Assembly: GCA_964426655.1 (NCBI GenBank)
Contig: CAYRQT010000006.1
Span: forward strand, 1 to 64,000
Length of the DNA: 64,000 nucleotides
Source of the DNA: RGIG8306 sp964426655
GTDB lineage: Bacteria; Bacillota; Clostridia; Lachnospirales; Lachnospiraceae
Direction: 5' to 3'
Under the pieces are notes generated by a model. That model was not told the DNA's origin. It worked only from the letters and a program-made list of their open reading frames with translations, and did not search any database. Positions 52,337-59,700 of this stretch are shown here, in pieces. The position numbers and the translations under genes were made by a program. Position 1 is the first letter of the stretch. The number at the start of each line of letters is the position of its first letter.

Positions 52337-54619
52337 TTAATAAATCCCCCGTGGAACCAGGTGGGGCTGCGTTTCCTCAATCTCTGGCAGAGGCAAATTT
52401 TCTTCCTTCCATTCCAATACGAGATCCACATAAGCGCCATGACAGAGTGGATTGAGATTTGCCCCCAGTTCCATCAGCACATCACCAGCCGGTGCATTCA
52501 CCGCCAGAACCTGACAATGAATTAGTGCTGTTTCCGTTTTTTCCAGTGGGGTAAAAAGCAGTGCTGTTTTTTTCTCCAGATCAACCACGCTTCCCGCCGG
52601 ATAGACTTTTCCTTCTGCCTCTACTGGGAAAGAAAAAACTACCTGTCGATTTTTGATCCACTTTTCAAAGAGCCCACTCCCAAATCCAGGTATGGAACGA
52701 TGGTGTGCTTCTCCCCAGAACAGCTGATAGGTCCGCCCCGGCTCTAACAGGGTCGTTTCTTTTTCCCCCTCCATAATCCGGCAGGCTGCCACCACTGGAT
52801 CATGCACAAATATGCTTCCTGTGGAAAGTCTCAAGGTCTGGTACTGTCCTGTCTGCAGCAGGTTATTGTAAATAATCTCCACCGCCCCCTTTTGTTCTCC
52901 ATTGGGGATAAGTGCTTTTGTCTGACTGGTCCAAGCCAGCTGCACCTTCCCTGTTTTCTGTTTCTGCGTCACCGGACCTGCATCAGACACAATCCATTCT
53001 CCTGCTACCTGCAGGGTATCTGATCTGCCCTGTACACTGCCCAGATAACTTTCTCCCAGTGCCTTCACCCCCAAATCCACCCTGGCATTTATTGTTCCAT
53101 AATACAAATTTTTCTTTACCACTTCTCCTTTTTGTATGTGGCTATCAGGCTGGATATACGTGTAGGAAAGGGCAATGCCCTGCTGCCAGTCCATTGGATT
53201 ATCCAGTGCGCCATGCTCTGCCTTGACTTTGGATAACACAAACAGGTCCAGATCCCCCAAATCCCAGTAAGTATAAGACCTGTATCCCTGGTATCTGACA
53301 TACAGTTTTCCCGGAATCTGGTAGGAAAACTGGTAATAGTAATATTTTTCACTTTTGACCTTTGTGTTGAATGAAATATCCAGATGGCATTCTACATTGA
53401 CCCAATCCGTTATTTTTCTGACCGTTCCCTTTACGTAAAAGGGCATCACGCCTACCTGAACAGTCACTGGTTCCCCTGTAGGAATGCCCCTGGTCAAATC
53501 ATATTCGGATGAACGCATTTCCACCTGTGCTTCTGCCGCATTCCAGTAAATGCCTGAAGAAACCTGCTGCAGTGCCGGCTTTTGTCCATAACTTAATACC
53601 CCATTAAAACGCAGACTACGATTCATCATATATGCCATCATTCTGGTACTCATTATAGTCCATACCGACGAGTAAGTAATACCATCTTTTTGGATGGTAT
53701 TTAGTGGAAAGTTTTTCCAGGTCAGATAAGTGCCGTCCGGAGAGATATGCAGGATTTCATACTGATACTTTGGATAATACAGTAACAAATCCTGCAGATT
53801 GGAATCTGTATAATAGGTATTGGCATATTTAGACCCGGTCAGGTTGTACTTTGTCGAAACCAGTGGACTTCTTCTGGAGTAGAATGATTCTGATCTGGAA
53901 AAGACAGCCTGCCCGGTTTCTGGCTTCATGCTCACCTTACTGCTCCATGTTTCCTGTCCATCCGCACTGCAGCGAAAAATAGCACTCACCTGAAAATTAG
54001 CTCCATAATAAAGAATATGCTGTGACCATTCTTCATCTGCAAGGCCAGCCAGACCCAAAAGCACATTTTTACTCAGCTCAAAGGTTTCATAAGTACAGTT
54101 GGCTTTCATCTGGGCATCATACACCGTGTAACTGTACACCTGACCAGGAAACGGCACCCACAGCGTCTTATTCTGATAGGAGGTATCCACAAATTTCCAC
54201 CCTACTGTTTCCAGGCAAAAAATGGAATCCGGTGTATATACTGGTTTTGCAGTGGAAGCCGCCAGCCCCTCATTGTTATAAGCCGTATATGCATTTTTTC
54301 TGCCATCTGGCGTGTGCACATAAGCATAGGCATAGAAATTACCTGTGCTGGTGGTCTCCACAATATATTCTGCTGAATAGATATCCACCTGCACGAACGC
54401 AAAGGACAATTCCTCCACATCTGTTTTAGGATCTTTATAACAAACTCCGTATCGCTTATCAACATAATACGTATATTGTATGCCTTCCGAAGTTTTTCCT
54501 GTTTTTTTTACTACATCTGCTGCAGTTGCCATCTCTCCAGCATAAACAATTTCTGAAAAACCTCCCAGGAGAAACAGGCAGAAAAGAAAAGTTCCCAGCA
54601 GTTTACTCCACTGTGCCAT
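52337..54619 (-). CDS. Large exported protein at the end of the Tad-like operon
   Basis: About 760 residues. A signal peptide (LLGTFLFCLFLLGGFSEIV, likely cut after VYA) leads into a long Tyr-, Thr- and Ser-rich, beta-strand-like body with no C-terminal membrane anchor or LPxTG signal. No enzymatic motif is recognised. It may belong to a clostridial domain of unknown function (DUF5704-like, recalled, not checked). As the last and largest product of the operon it could be a secreted substrate, tip adhesin or periplasm-side assembly factor; that is inference. ATG 54619 follows AAAGGAGG and lies inside the previous gene's end (17-nt overlap). Confidence 0.85.
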   Translation of the reverse strand: MAQWSKLLGTFLFCLFLLGGFSEIVYAGEMATAADVVKKTGKTSEGIQYTYYVDKRYGVCYKDPKTDVEELSFAFVQVDIYSAEYIVETTSTGNFYAYAYVHTPDGRKNAYTAYNNEGLAASTAKPVYTPDSIFCLETVGWKFVDTSYQNKTLWVPFPGQVYSYTVYDAQMKANCTYETFELSKNVLLGLAGLADEEWSQHILYYGANFQVSAIFRCSADGQETWSSKVSMKPETGQAVFSRSESFYSRRSPLVSTKYNLTGSKYANTYYTDSNLQDLLLYYPKYQYEILHISPDGTYLTWKNFPLNTIQKDGITYSSVWTIMSTRMMAYMMNRSLRFNGVLSYGQKPALQQVSSGIYWNAAEAQVEMRSSEYDLTRGIPTGEPVTVQVGVMPFYVKGTVRKITDWVNVECHLDISFNTKVKSEKYYYYQFSYQIPGKLYVRYQGYRSYTYWDLGDLDLFVLSKVKAEHGALDNPMDWQQGIALSYTYIQPDSHIQKGEVVKKNLYYGTINARVDLGVKALGESYLGSVQGRSDTLQVAGEWIVSDAGPVTQKQKTGKVQLAWTSQTKALIPNGEQKGAVEIIYNNLLQTGQYQTLRLSTGSIFVHDPVVAACRIMEGEKETTLLEPGRTYQLFWGEAHHRSIPGFGSGLFEKWIKNRQVVFSFPVEAEGKVYPAGSVVDLEKKTALLFTPLEKTETALIHCQVLAVNAPAGDVLMELGANLNPLCHGAYVDLVLEWKEENLPLPEIEETQPHLVPRGIY

Positions 54620-55358
54620 CAAAATCCTCCTTTATAACCCGTTCAAAACGCAAAGACAATGGGGCGGTTTCATAAAATGTTTCCTGTGCTGACAAATAGG
54701 AGAACCCCAGTTCCAAAAGCAGGCAAACCCACTCCTTTTCCGGTAAATTCTGAATGCCCAGAAACTTTTGCAAAGCCTCCATATTCCGACAGTTGTTCAC
54801 TCTGAGCCATAAAATCCCTCGACAGACATCTACTTTAGAACCATACAGTAATTGTGCATTGGTTTCAAAACGGCTCTCCATGACCACCTGATTATCCACG
54901 AGCAGATCAAAATAAGCCGTGGCATATTCCAGGGGATAATAAACCTGCCCATCCTCTCCTTTCCACCAATATTCTGGTGAGAAAAAATAGGCCAGTTCAT
55001 AAAAAAAACTGTTTTCTTTCTGATAAGTGAGAAGGCGGTAGTCCACTGTATATTTTTGCCGGCAATAGTCTCGGGCCGTTTTCAGAATCAGCGTCCTTTC
55101 CGTCTCCGTAATCTGGGTCAGGTAGGTTTCATTATCTGTGTACAGACCCTCCGGACTTGCCTGCCCGGTAAATTGCACGGCTGCTTCCAAAAGGATATCG
55201 TTTGTCAAAGTGCTTGGATTTTTATCGTATTTTTTCCAAATCACCACACCCAGAAGGCATAGGGCTGCCATTGAACCAATCCCCAAAAGCCATATTTTAT
55301 GGCTGACAGATCTGGCAGGGCCATCCTCCTTTTTCCGCACAGCTTTTTTTGTCCTCAT
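54603..55358 (-). CDS. Single-pass membrane protein of the Tad-like operon (251 aa)
   Basis: A basic N-terminus (MRTKKAVRKKEDGPARSVSH) is followed by one membrane helix (IWLLGIGSMAALCLLGVVIW) and a 200-residue extracellular part rich in Tyr and Phe, with no known motif. It could be an assembly or anchoring factor for the exported protein encoded just downstream. The start has AAGGAG 6 nt upstream and lies 62 nt inside the end of the preceding gene, so translation is probably coupled. Confidence 0.8.
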   Translation of the reverse strand: MRTKKAVRKKEDGPARSVSHKIWLLGIGSMAALCLLGVVIWKKYDKNPSTLTNDILLEAAVQFTGQASPEGLYTDNETYLTQITETERTLILKTARDYCRQKYTVDYRLLTYQKENSFFYELAYFFSPEYWWKGEDGQVYYPLEYATAYFDLLVDNQVVMESRFETNAQLLYGSKVDVCRGILWLRVNNCRNMEALQKFLGIQNLPEKEWVCLLLELGFSYLSAQETFYETAPLSLRFERVIKEDFDGTVE

Positions 55359-56097
55359 AATATGCTCCTTCTCCAAAAATGGCTGTACAGTCCGGGCGAT
55401 GATAACGAGGCTCGTCTGTCCCGATTTCCAAAAAATATCCATCCCATTCTCTGAGAGCCGTTGCAGAGAAAATCATTTTTTCCCCACCTTCCAGCATTTC
55501 TCCCCTTCCCACCGGCCCGTCAGATGTTGCCAGAATCAAAGCAAAAAATGTCACTTTCTCCAATGCATTCCCAATAAGCAGCTCTGATTTTGCCGGAAAA
55601 TACGTCAGTTCCTTTTCTGTAAAGTCTATCTCTCCTGTGATTGTCTGTTTTTCGCAAAACGCCAGCAAATTCTCCCGAAATGCCTCTCCCCGCATTTGCA
55701 GGCTTTTTCCATCCTCTCCCCAGGGAATGACATATTTTTCCTCTTGCGTGCCCCATCCACTATGCACCACCATTTCCTCACAGTATACATACCCCATTGC
55801 CACAACTCGATTCATCAGATTTTCCGGAGATGCTGCCGTGTCCTTTAGGCATACGCCTGACACCAAAGCAGTCTCCATTTGTTCAAAAGCCTGTTCCGGA
55901 TCAAAAATGATCTCTCCATTTTCCCCATAGCCTGCAATCAGGGCCACTGCACCGGCGTCTACTGCCTGATCCAGTGCCGTTTCCATCCAGGCCCTTTCTT
56001 CCAGCCATGCAATGCGGCAAAGTCTTTCTCCATGCCAGTGGGAAAAAAGAAGCAGCAGGATTCCTCCATATATGATTCCACAAAGTGCGGCTCTCAT
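55297..56097 (-). CDS. Anchored protein with C-terminal His/Cys metal-site-like motif
   Basis: A 266-residue protein with an N-terminal membrane helix (residues 2-20) as in TadE/TadG-like pseudopilins, then an extracellular body beginning ERAWMETALDQAVDAGAVAL. The last 35 residues hold YHRPDCTAIFGEGAYYED and GGWPCQICQP: His and Cys, then a spaced CxxC. This resembles the small Ada-type or nuclease-associated Zn motif (YHxxxC...GxxPCxxC). Such motifs usually appear on DNA- or wall-linked extracellular proteins. Role in the operon is unknown. AGGGGAAG precedes the ATG. Confidence 0.8.
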   Translation of the reverse strand: MRAALCGIIYGGILLLLFSHWHGERLCRIAWLEERAWMETALDQAVDAGAVALIAGYGENGEIIFDPEQAFEQMETALVSGVCLKDTAASPENLMNRVVAMGYVYCEEMVVHSGWGTQEEKYVIPWGEDGKSLQMRGEAFRENLLAFCEKQTITGEIDFTEKELTYFPAKSELLIGNALEKVTFFALILATSDGPVGRGEMLEGGEKMIFSATALREWDGYFLEIGTDEPRYHRPDCTAIFGEGAYYEDKKSCAEKGGWPCQICQP

Positions 56098-56103
56098 CTT
56101 CCC

Positions 56104-56499
56104 CTATGTCACCATCCCCCCATAAGCTGCTAGAACCTGTTCTTTTGCTCCAAGGCAATATACTTCCAGGCAGTCTCCTCTGGACATCCCATATCCATCC
56201 TCCAGCTTTTCTGTCTGGTCGGACAGGATTTCCACCTTAAAATTCTCTTGTGCATTGTAATAGTATATTTTATATGTCTTGACCTGAGAAGTTCCCGCCA
56301 CTGCCTCATGAAAGCTGAGAAAAGTATCCCTGCTGATTGCTCCGCTCTGGCAGCTTTTTCTGACAAATTCCTTTGCCTTTCCATCAATATATCTGATTTC
56401 ATCCATTTGACTGTATTTCCTTTCCTGCTGAATGGGCCAGAAGACGCCCAGAAAGGCCAGGACAAAAATCAGCATCACCTGTCCCATCCCCTCTTTCAT
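56104..56499 (-). CDS. Small pseudopilin-like membrane protein (131 aa)
   Basis: One N-terminal membrane helix (QVMLIFVLAFLGVFWPI) precedes a 110-residue outside domain with YKIYYYNAQENFKVEILSD. The arrangement suits a TadE-type or minor pilin subunit, but no prepilin cleavage site is obvious. ATG overlaps the previous gene's stop by 4 nt and follows AAAGGATCAGAGG. Confidence 0.75.
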   Translation of the reverse strand: MKEGMGQVMLIFVLAFLGVFWPIQQERKYSQMDEIRYIDGKAKEFVRKSCQSGAISRDTFLSFHEAVAGTSQVKTYKIYYYNAQENFKVEILSDQTEKLEDGYGMSRGDCLEVYCLGAKEQVLAAYGGMVT

Positions 56500-57017
56500 C
56501 CTCTGATCCTTTCTGTTGCTATGATCTGTTTTGTGTCCAGTGTGTACCTAATGGTCAACAAGTCTCCACTATCCAGCAGATATGTACCATCCAGCTCCAT
56601 TTTCTCTGCGATTTCAGCATGGTCATGTCCGGAAAAATAAGACTGGATTCCTTCTTTATCATCTGGAATGACCACCCAGTGCTCATGGTAATAGCTGAGT
56701 GTTCCCCCGGGAATGAGCGTGAAAAGCTCCTCCTGTATGGCCAGATTTAATGCTTGGGTGATCCGCCCCATGGTGCTGATGTGCTTGCTCCACTGATCCA
56801 GTACATAGGCTGCCCTTCTTTGCAGATACCACGCTGTCTCTCTTTGATAGATTTGGCAGGGCACTATAAAATAAAGTACGCACAGCATCCATGCCGTCAC
56901 GATTTTTTCCATATTCTGATACTGCTCAGCCCCTCTGCCAAAATCGGATTTTTTATCCGTACCAATATTTGAAAAGATTCTATTGAGCAGGTCCTCCTTT
57001 TTCCATGTACTATGCAT
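56496..57017 (-). CDS. Membrane protein of the Tad-like operon (173 aa), start uncertain
   Basis: A membrane helix (ITAWMLCVLYFIVP-like, residues about 39-55) precedes a soluble region with RRAAYVLDQWSKHISTMGRI and SGDLLTIRYTLDTKQII. Two starts are possible. ATG 57017 has a weak binding site and gives a 38-residue cytoplasmic extension. ATG 56912 has no good site but would put the helix at the N-terminus as in its neighbours. A good AAAGGAGG at about 57000 has no start codon at the right distance. Likely a TadE/F-like component by position; no motif proves it. Confidence 0.65.
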   Translation of the reverse strand: MHSTWKKEDLLNRIFSNIGTDKKSDFGRGAEQYQNMEKIVTAWMLCVLYFIVPCQIYQRETAWYLQRRAAYVLDQWSKHISTMGRITQALNLAIQEELFTLIPGGTLSYYHEHWVVIPDDKEGIQSYFSGHDHAEIAEKMELDGTYLLDSGDLLTIRYTLDTKQIIATERIRG

Positions 57018-57077
57018 TTCTCATTCAGGACCATTCGGGCTTTGCAAATGTTCCCTGCCGGAAAGCTTTTCGCTTAT

Positions 57078-57170
57078 CTACCCCAAAAGCCGTAAACTCC
57101 AAAGTAAAGCTGCTGCCAGCAGTATGCCATGAAACCCGATATACAGTCCTTCCCACACATTTTCATCCAT
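57078..57170 (-). CDS. Candidate 30-residue membrane peptide in the Tad-like operon
   Basis: A short frame encodes MDENVWEGLYIGFHGILLAA followed by ALLWSLRLLG. AGGGGGAAAA lies directly before the ATG and begins at the stop of the pilin-like gene, a spacing expected for coupled translation. Acidic start, one hydrophobic helix and a basic Arg near the end suggest a single-pass peptide with the N-terminus outside. Too short for automatic callers; no family known. Confidence 0.55.
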   Translation of the reverse strand: MDENVWEGLYIGFHGILLAAALLWSLRLLG

Positions 57171-57178
57171 TTTTCCCC

Positions 57179-57637
57179 CTATTGCTGCTCAAAATCAATG
57201 CCCACAGGCGTCCCATTTCCATTCAGCAGCAATGTACACTTAAACTGTGCAGTCGGGTTAATGTAGTCTGCTGAAGAACGCTGGCTAATTTGAGCCAGGG
57301 TGTTGGGGCTGGTACCAGTTTCAGCATACTGCTTACTCACATCCAGCACCTTGTTGTACCAGCTGCCGCTAGTGTTCATTTTTGTTTTCACCAAAAGGCC
57401 AAAATCGGAGCCGCTAAATCGTTGCAGTGCATTAGAAACCATACTGCCCGAAATTTTTGCATTGTCATATTCTGCCAGTGCCCCCTGGTCAAAATCTGCC
57501 TGTAACTGTCCGATCTGCTCCACCGCCTCATTGCTGGTCTGACTGCTGACTTTGGCAATATAAAATCCCAGACTGATCACCAGACAGGTTATAATTACCC
57601 CTGCAGCAATCATTAACCCTTTTAAACTATTTTCCAT
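57179..57637 (-). CDS. Pilin-like protein, paralog 2
   Basis: A 152-residue protein with a membrane helix at the extreme N-terminus (MENSLKGLMIAAGVIITCLV) and an extracellular domain with ISGSMVSNALQRFSGSDFGL and NPTAQFKCTLLLNGNG. Its first 30 residues closely resemble those of the next gene upstream (57640-58086), as do the positions of GS-V-N and the closing beta region, so the two arose by duplication. The helix lacks the Glu5 and processing site of classic prepilins. AGGAGG precedes the ATG; 2-nt gap to the paralog. Confidence 0.8.
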   Translation of the reverse strand: MENSLKGLMIAAGVIITCLVISLGFYIAKVSSQTSNEAVEQIGQLQADFDQGALAEYDNAKISGSMVSNALQRFSGSDFGLLVKTKMNTSGSWYNKVLDVSKQYAETGTSPNTLAQISQRSSADYINPTAQFKCTLLLNGNGTPVGIDFEQQ

Positions 57638-57639
57638 TT

Positions 57640-58086
57640 TTACTCCTCCTGTTGCAACTGCCGGAAAATAATACCCACAGCTACCTGATTTTTATTATAT
57701 TGTATTGTGGCTTTGTATCGTCCCAAAGGATGTACGTAGGTACTTTCCCCCTCTGCATATAGGCTTTTCACAGGTACAATTCCTGTTTCTCCTCCCGGCG
57801 CCCGATTATACCAGCTAGTGCCCCCATTAAGCTGTACAATGCACACTCCCCAGTCTTTAGCAGAATTCTTTTTAATGAAATTAATGACTGTGCTGCCATA
57901 TACCTCGCGCCCTTCCCACTGAGTTAATTCTCTTTCCTCCTGAAGGTAATGCTGTTGCTGGATCTCGCCCTCCAGCCGGAGGGCAAACTGTTCTGATGTA
58001 TGATACATATAAAGTCCAAGTGAAATTACCATCATGGTAATCATGGCCCCGGCTCCTATCAGGAGTGCTTTGAGTCCGTTCTCCAT
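57640..58086 (-). CDS. Pilin-like protein, paralog 1
   Basis: A 148-residue protein with an N-terminal helix (MENGLKALLIGAGAMITMMV) and outer domain with YGSTVINFIKKNSAKDWGV and HPLGRYKATIQYNKNQ. Shared features with the following paralog include MEN-LK, G-MI/VIT, VISLG-Y and GS-V-N. The likeliest role is a structural or minor pilin of the Tad-like system, based on topology and position right after the TadB/C-like gene; this is inference. GGAGG sits 4 nt before the ATG. Confidence 0.8.
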   Translation of the reverse strand: MENGLKALLIGAGAMITMMVISLGLYMYHTSEQFALRLEGEIQQQHYLQEERELTQWEGREVYGSTVINFIKKNSAKDWGVCIVQLNGGTSWYNRAPGGETGIVPVKSLYAEGESTYVHPLGRYKATIQYNKNQVAVGIIFRQLQQEE

Positions 58087-58095
58087 TTGTCCTCC

Positions 58096-59700
58096 TTACC
58101 AATTCATCATGCTCTGCAGGGACAGTAACCCATAATAAACAAAGGGCAGAATAAGATATCCGGCCAGAGCGGCATAGAGAGGGAAAAAGGCAATCCCTTT
58201 TCCCAGCATGCTTTTTCTCTGCAATATCCTTTCGAAATCAAATTTCCGTTTTTCCCGATGGTATTCCCTCTCTCCTTCCAGTTCGGAAAAAGCTTTTTCA
58301 AGTCCTATGCTGTCACTGGCAATCAGATGTTCTATAAAACGTACAAAGGGAGGAAATTTCTCCTGTTCCTGCAATCGGATCAGCGCCTGCTCCTCTCCCC
58401 TCTCTCCCTCATCAATACACTGCCGAATGCTCTCCTGGAAGGCCCGGGAAAATCTTTCCATCCAAAGCAGCACATCCTGTACTGTTGCATGGGGCATGTG
58501 CATCAGCATAAGCGCAATGGCCTGAAAAGAAAAAACTTCCTCTTCCAATGTAAACCGCAGAACTCTTTCCTTAAATGCCAGGTAAAGGTTTGGAAAAAGA
58601 GAGATAAGCCCTCCTCCTAAAACAATCATTCCCACACAAAGGGCTGGATCCCCCCTTAGAATATAACTCCATACCATTCCATTCCCCATAATCAATAGCA
58701 GTTTCCATGTATAAAATATCTCTGGAGACATCCCCATTCCACTTTTTTTTAATCTTTCTCCCAGCTTCCAGGTCTTTCCATAAAATCTGGTGGTCAAGAG
58801 AGACAAAAGGCTGCTCAACGGTTTCCAGTTTGCCGCTTTTTCCAGAAATTCCCAATGTCCCCGCCCTTCTCTTTCATAAGTTTTCATACTATTTACCAAA
58901 CCAAATGCTCCTATTCCCAGAAAAAAAAGGATAATTTCCACACCTTCTCCCATACGTCCCCGATAAAAGATTTCCAGATCCGGCATGTTCATGACTGCCC
59001 AACGCCTTATCCAGGCCAGAGCAAACAGGGGGAAAAGTGCCACAAAAGCCAGCCCACTGAATAAAAAGTTATTTTTCTCCATCTGCAAAAGTTCCTGGTG
59101 CAGTTCCTGTTTAAGAAAAAAGATATTTCGTAAGTATAGGGAACTGCCCTGAATCATGCGATCACCATATTGCTGGGCCAGAAGGGACACGGAAAGGAAG
59201 GTTCTTAAAAAACGGTTCTCTACTGTATTTTCATACTGTTCTATCTCTTCCTCCGGCCGAAATGCAGTCAGGACCCTGCACATCTCACATCCGTGCAGAT
59301 ACATGCTGCCCCGACTTTGCCATGTGGCTTCATCCACCGCCAGATCAATGATCTGATGTTGATAAAAATGGTGACGAACCTCTTCCATGAATTGGGCAAA
59401 CTGTCTGAGAAGCTGCATTTCCTCTTTCTCTCTTTGGCGTACCAACAGCTGGCCACCGCTCATCCAGGTGAGCACCAGTGCCATGCCCAGGAAAATTCCT
59501 TTCAGATTACCGGATATAACCTGGATGGCAAAAATACTCAGGCATGCCCCGACCCACACATAAAATTTTTGCATAGCTTTTTTCCTGGCCAAAAGGCCAT
59601 CTCCCGGGTACAAAAGCCCTTCGTAAATTTCCATGCTTTGTATCTTTCCCTTTAAAAAGGGGATTCTTTTACAGAAAAGATAAATATTTAAGAAAGGCAT
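58096..59700 (-). CDS. TadB/TadC-like inner membrane platform protein, double length
   Basis: About 534 residues with several membrane helices in two groups (near 45-80, 205-275 and 325-530). The C-terminal third (LEEEVFSFQAIALMLMHMPH, then IEHLIASDSIGLEKAFSELE) has the T2SSF pattern of pilus platform proteins. The N-terminal half has a similar cytoplasmic module (LLRQFAQFMEEVRHHFYQHQ). TadB and TadC are usually two proteins of about 300 residues, so this may be a fusion. ATG 59700 follows AAAGGAG and overlaps the ATPase gene end. Confidence 0.83.
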   Translation of the reverse strand: MPFLNIYLFCKRIPFLKGKIQSMEIYEGLLYPGDGLLARKKAMQKFYVWVGACLSIFAIQVISGNLKGIFLGMALVLTWMSGGQLLVRQREKEEMQLLRQFAQFMEEVRHHFYQHQIIDLAVDEATWQSRGSMYLHGCEMCRVLTAFRPEEEIEQYENTVENRFLRTFLSVSLLAQQYGDRMIQGSSLYLRNIFFLKQELHQELLQMEKNNFLFSGLAFVALFPLFALAWIRRWAVMNMPDLEIFYRGRMGEGVEIILFFLGIGAFGLVNSMKTYEREGRGHWEFLEKAANWKPLSSLLSLLTTRFYGKTWKLGERLKKSGMGMSPEIFYTWKLLLIMGNGMVWSYILRGDPALCVGMIVLGGGLISLFPNLYLAFKERVLRFTLEEEVFSFQAIALMLMHMPHATVQDVLLWMERFSRAFQESIRQCIDEGERGEEQALIRLQEQEKFPPFVRFIEHLIASDSIGLEKAFSELEGEREYHREKRKFDFERILQRKSMLGKGIAFFPLYAALAGYLILPFVYYGLLSLQSMMNW

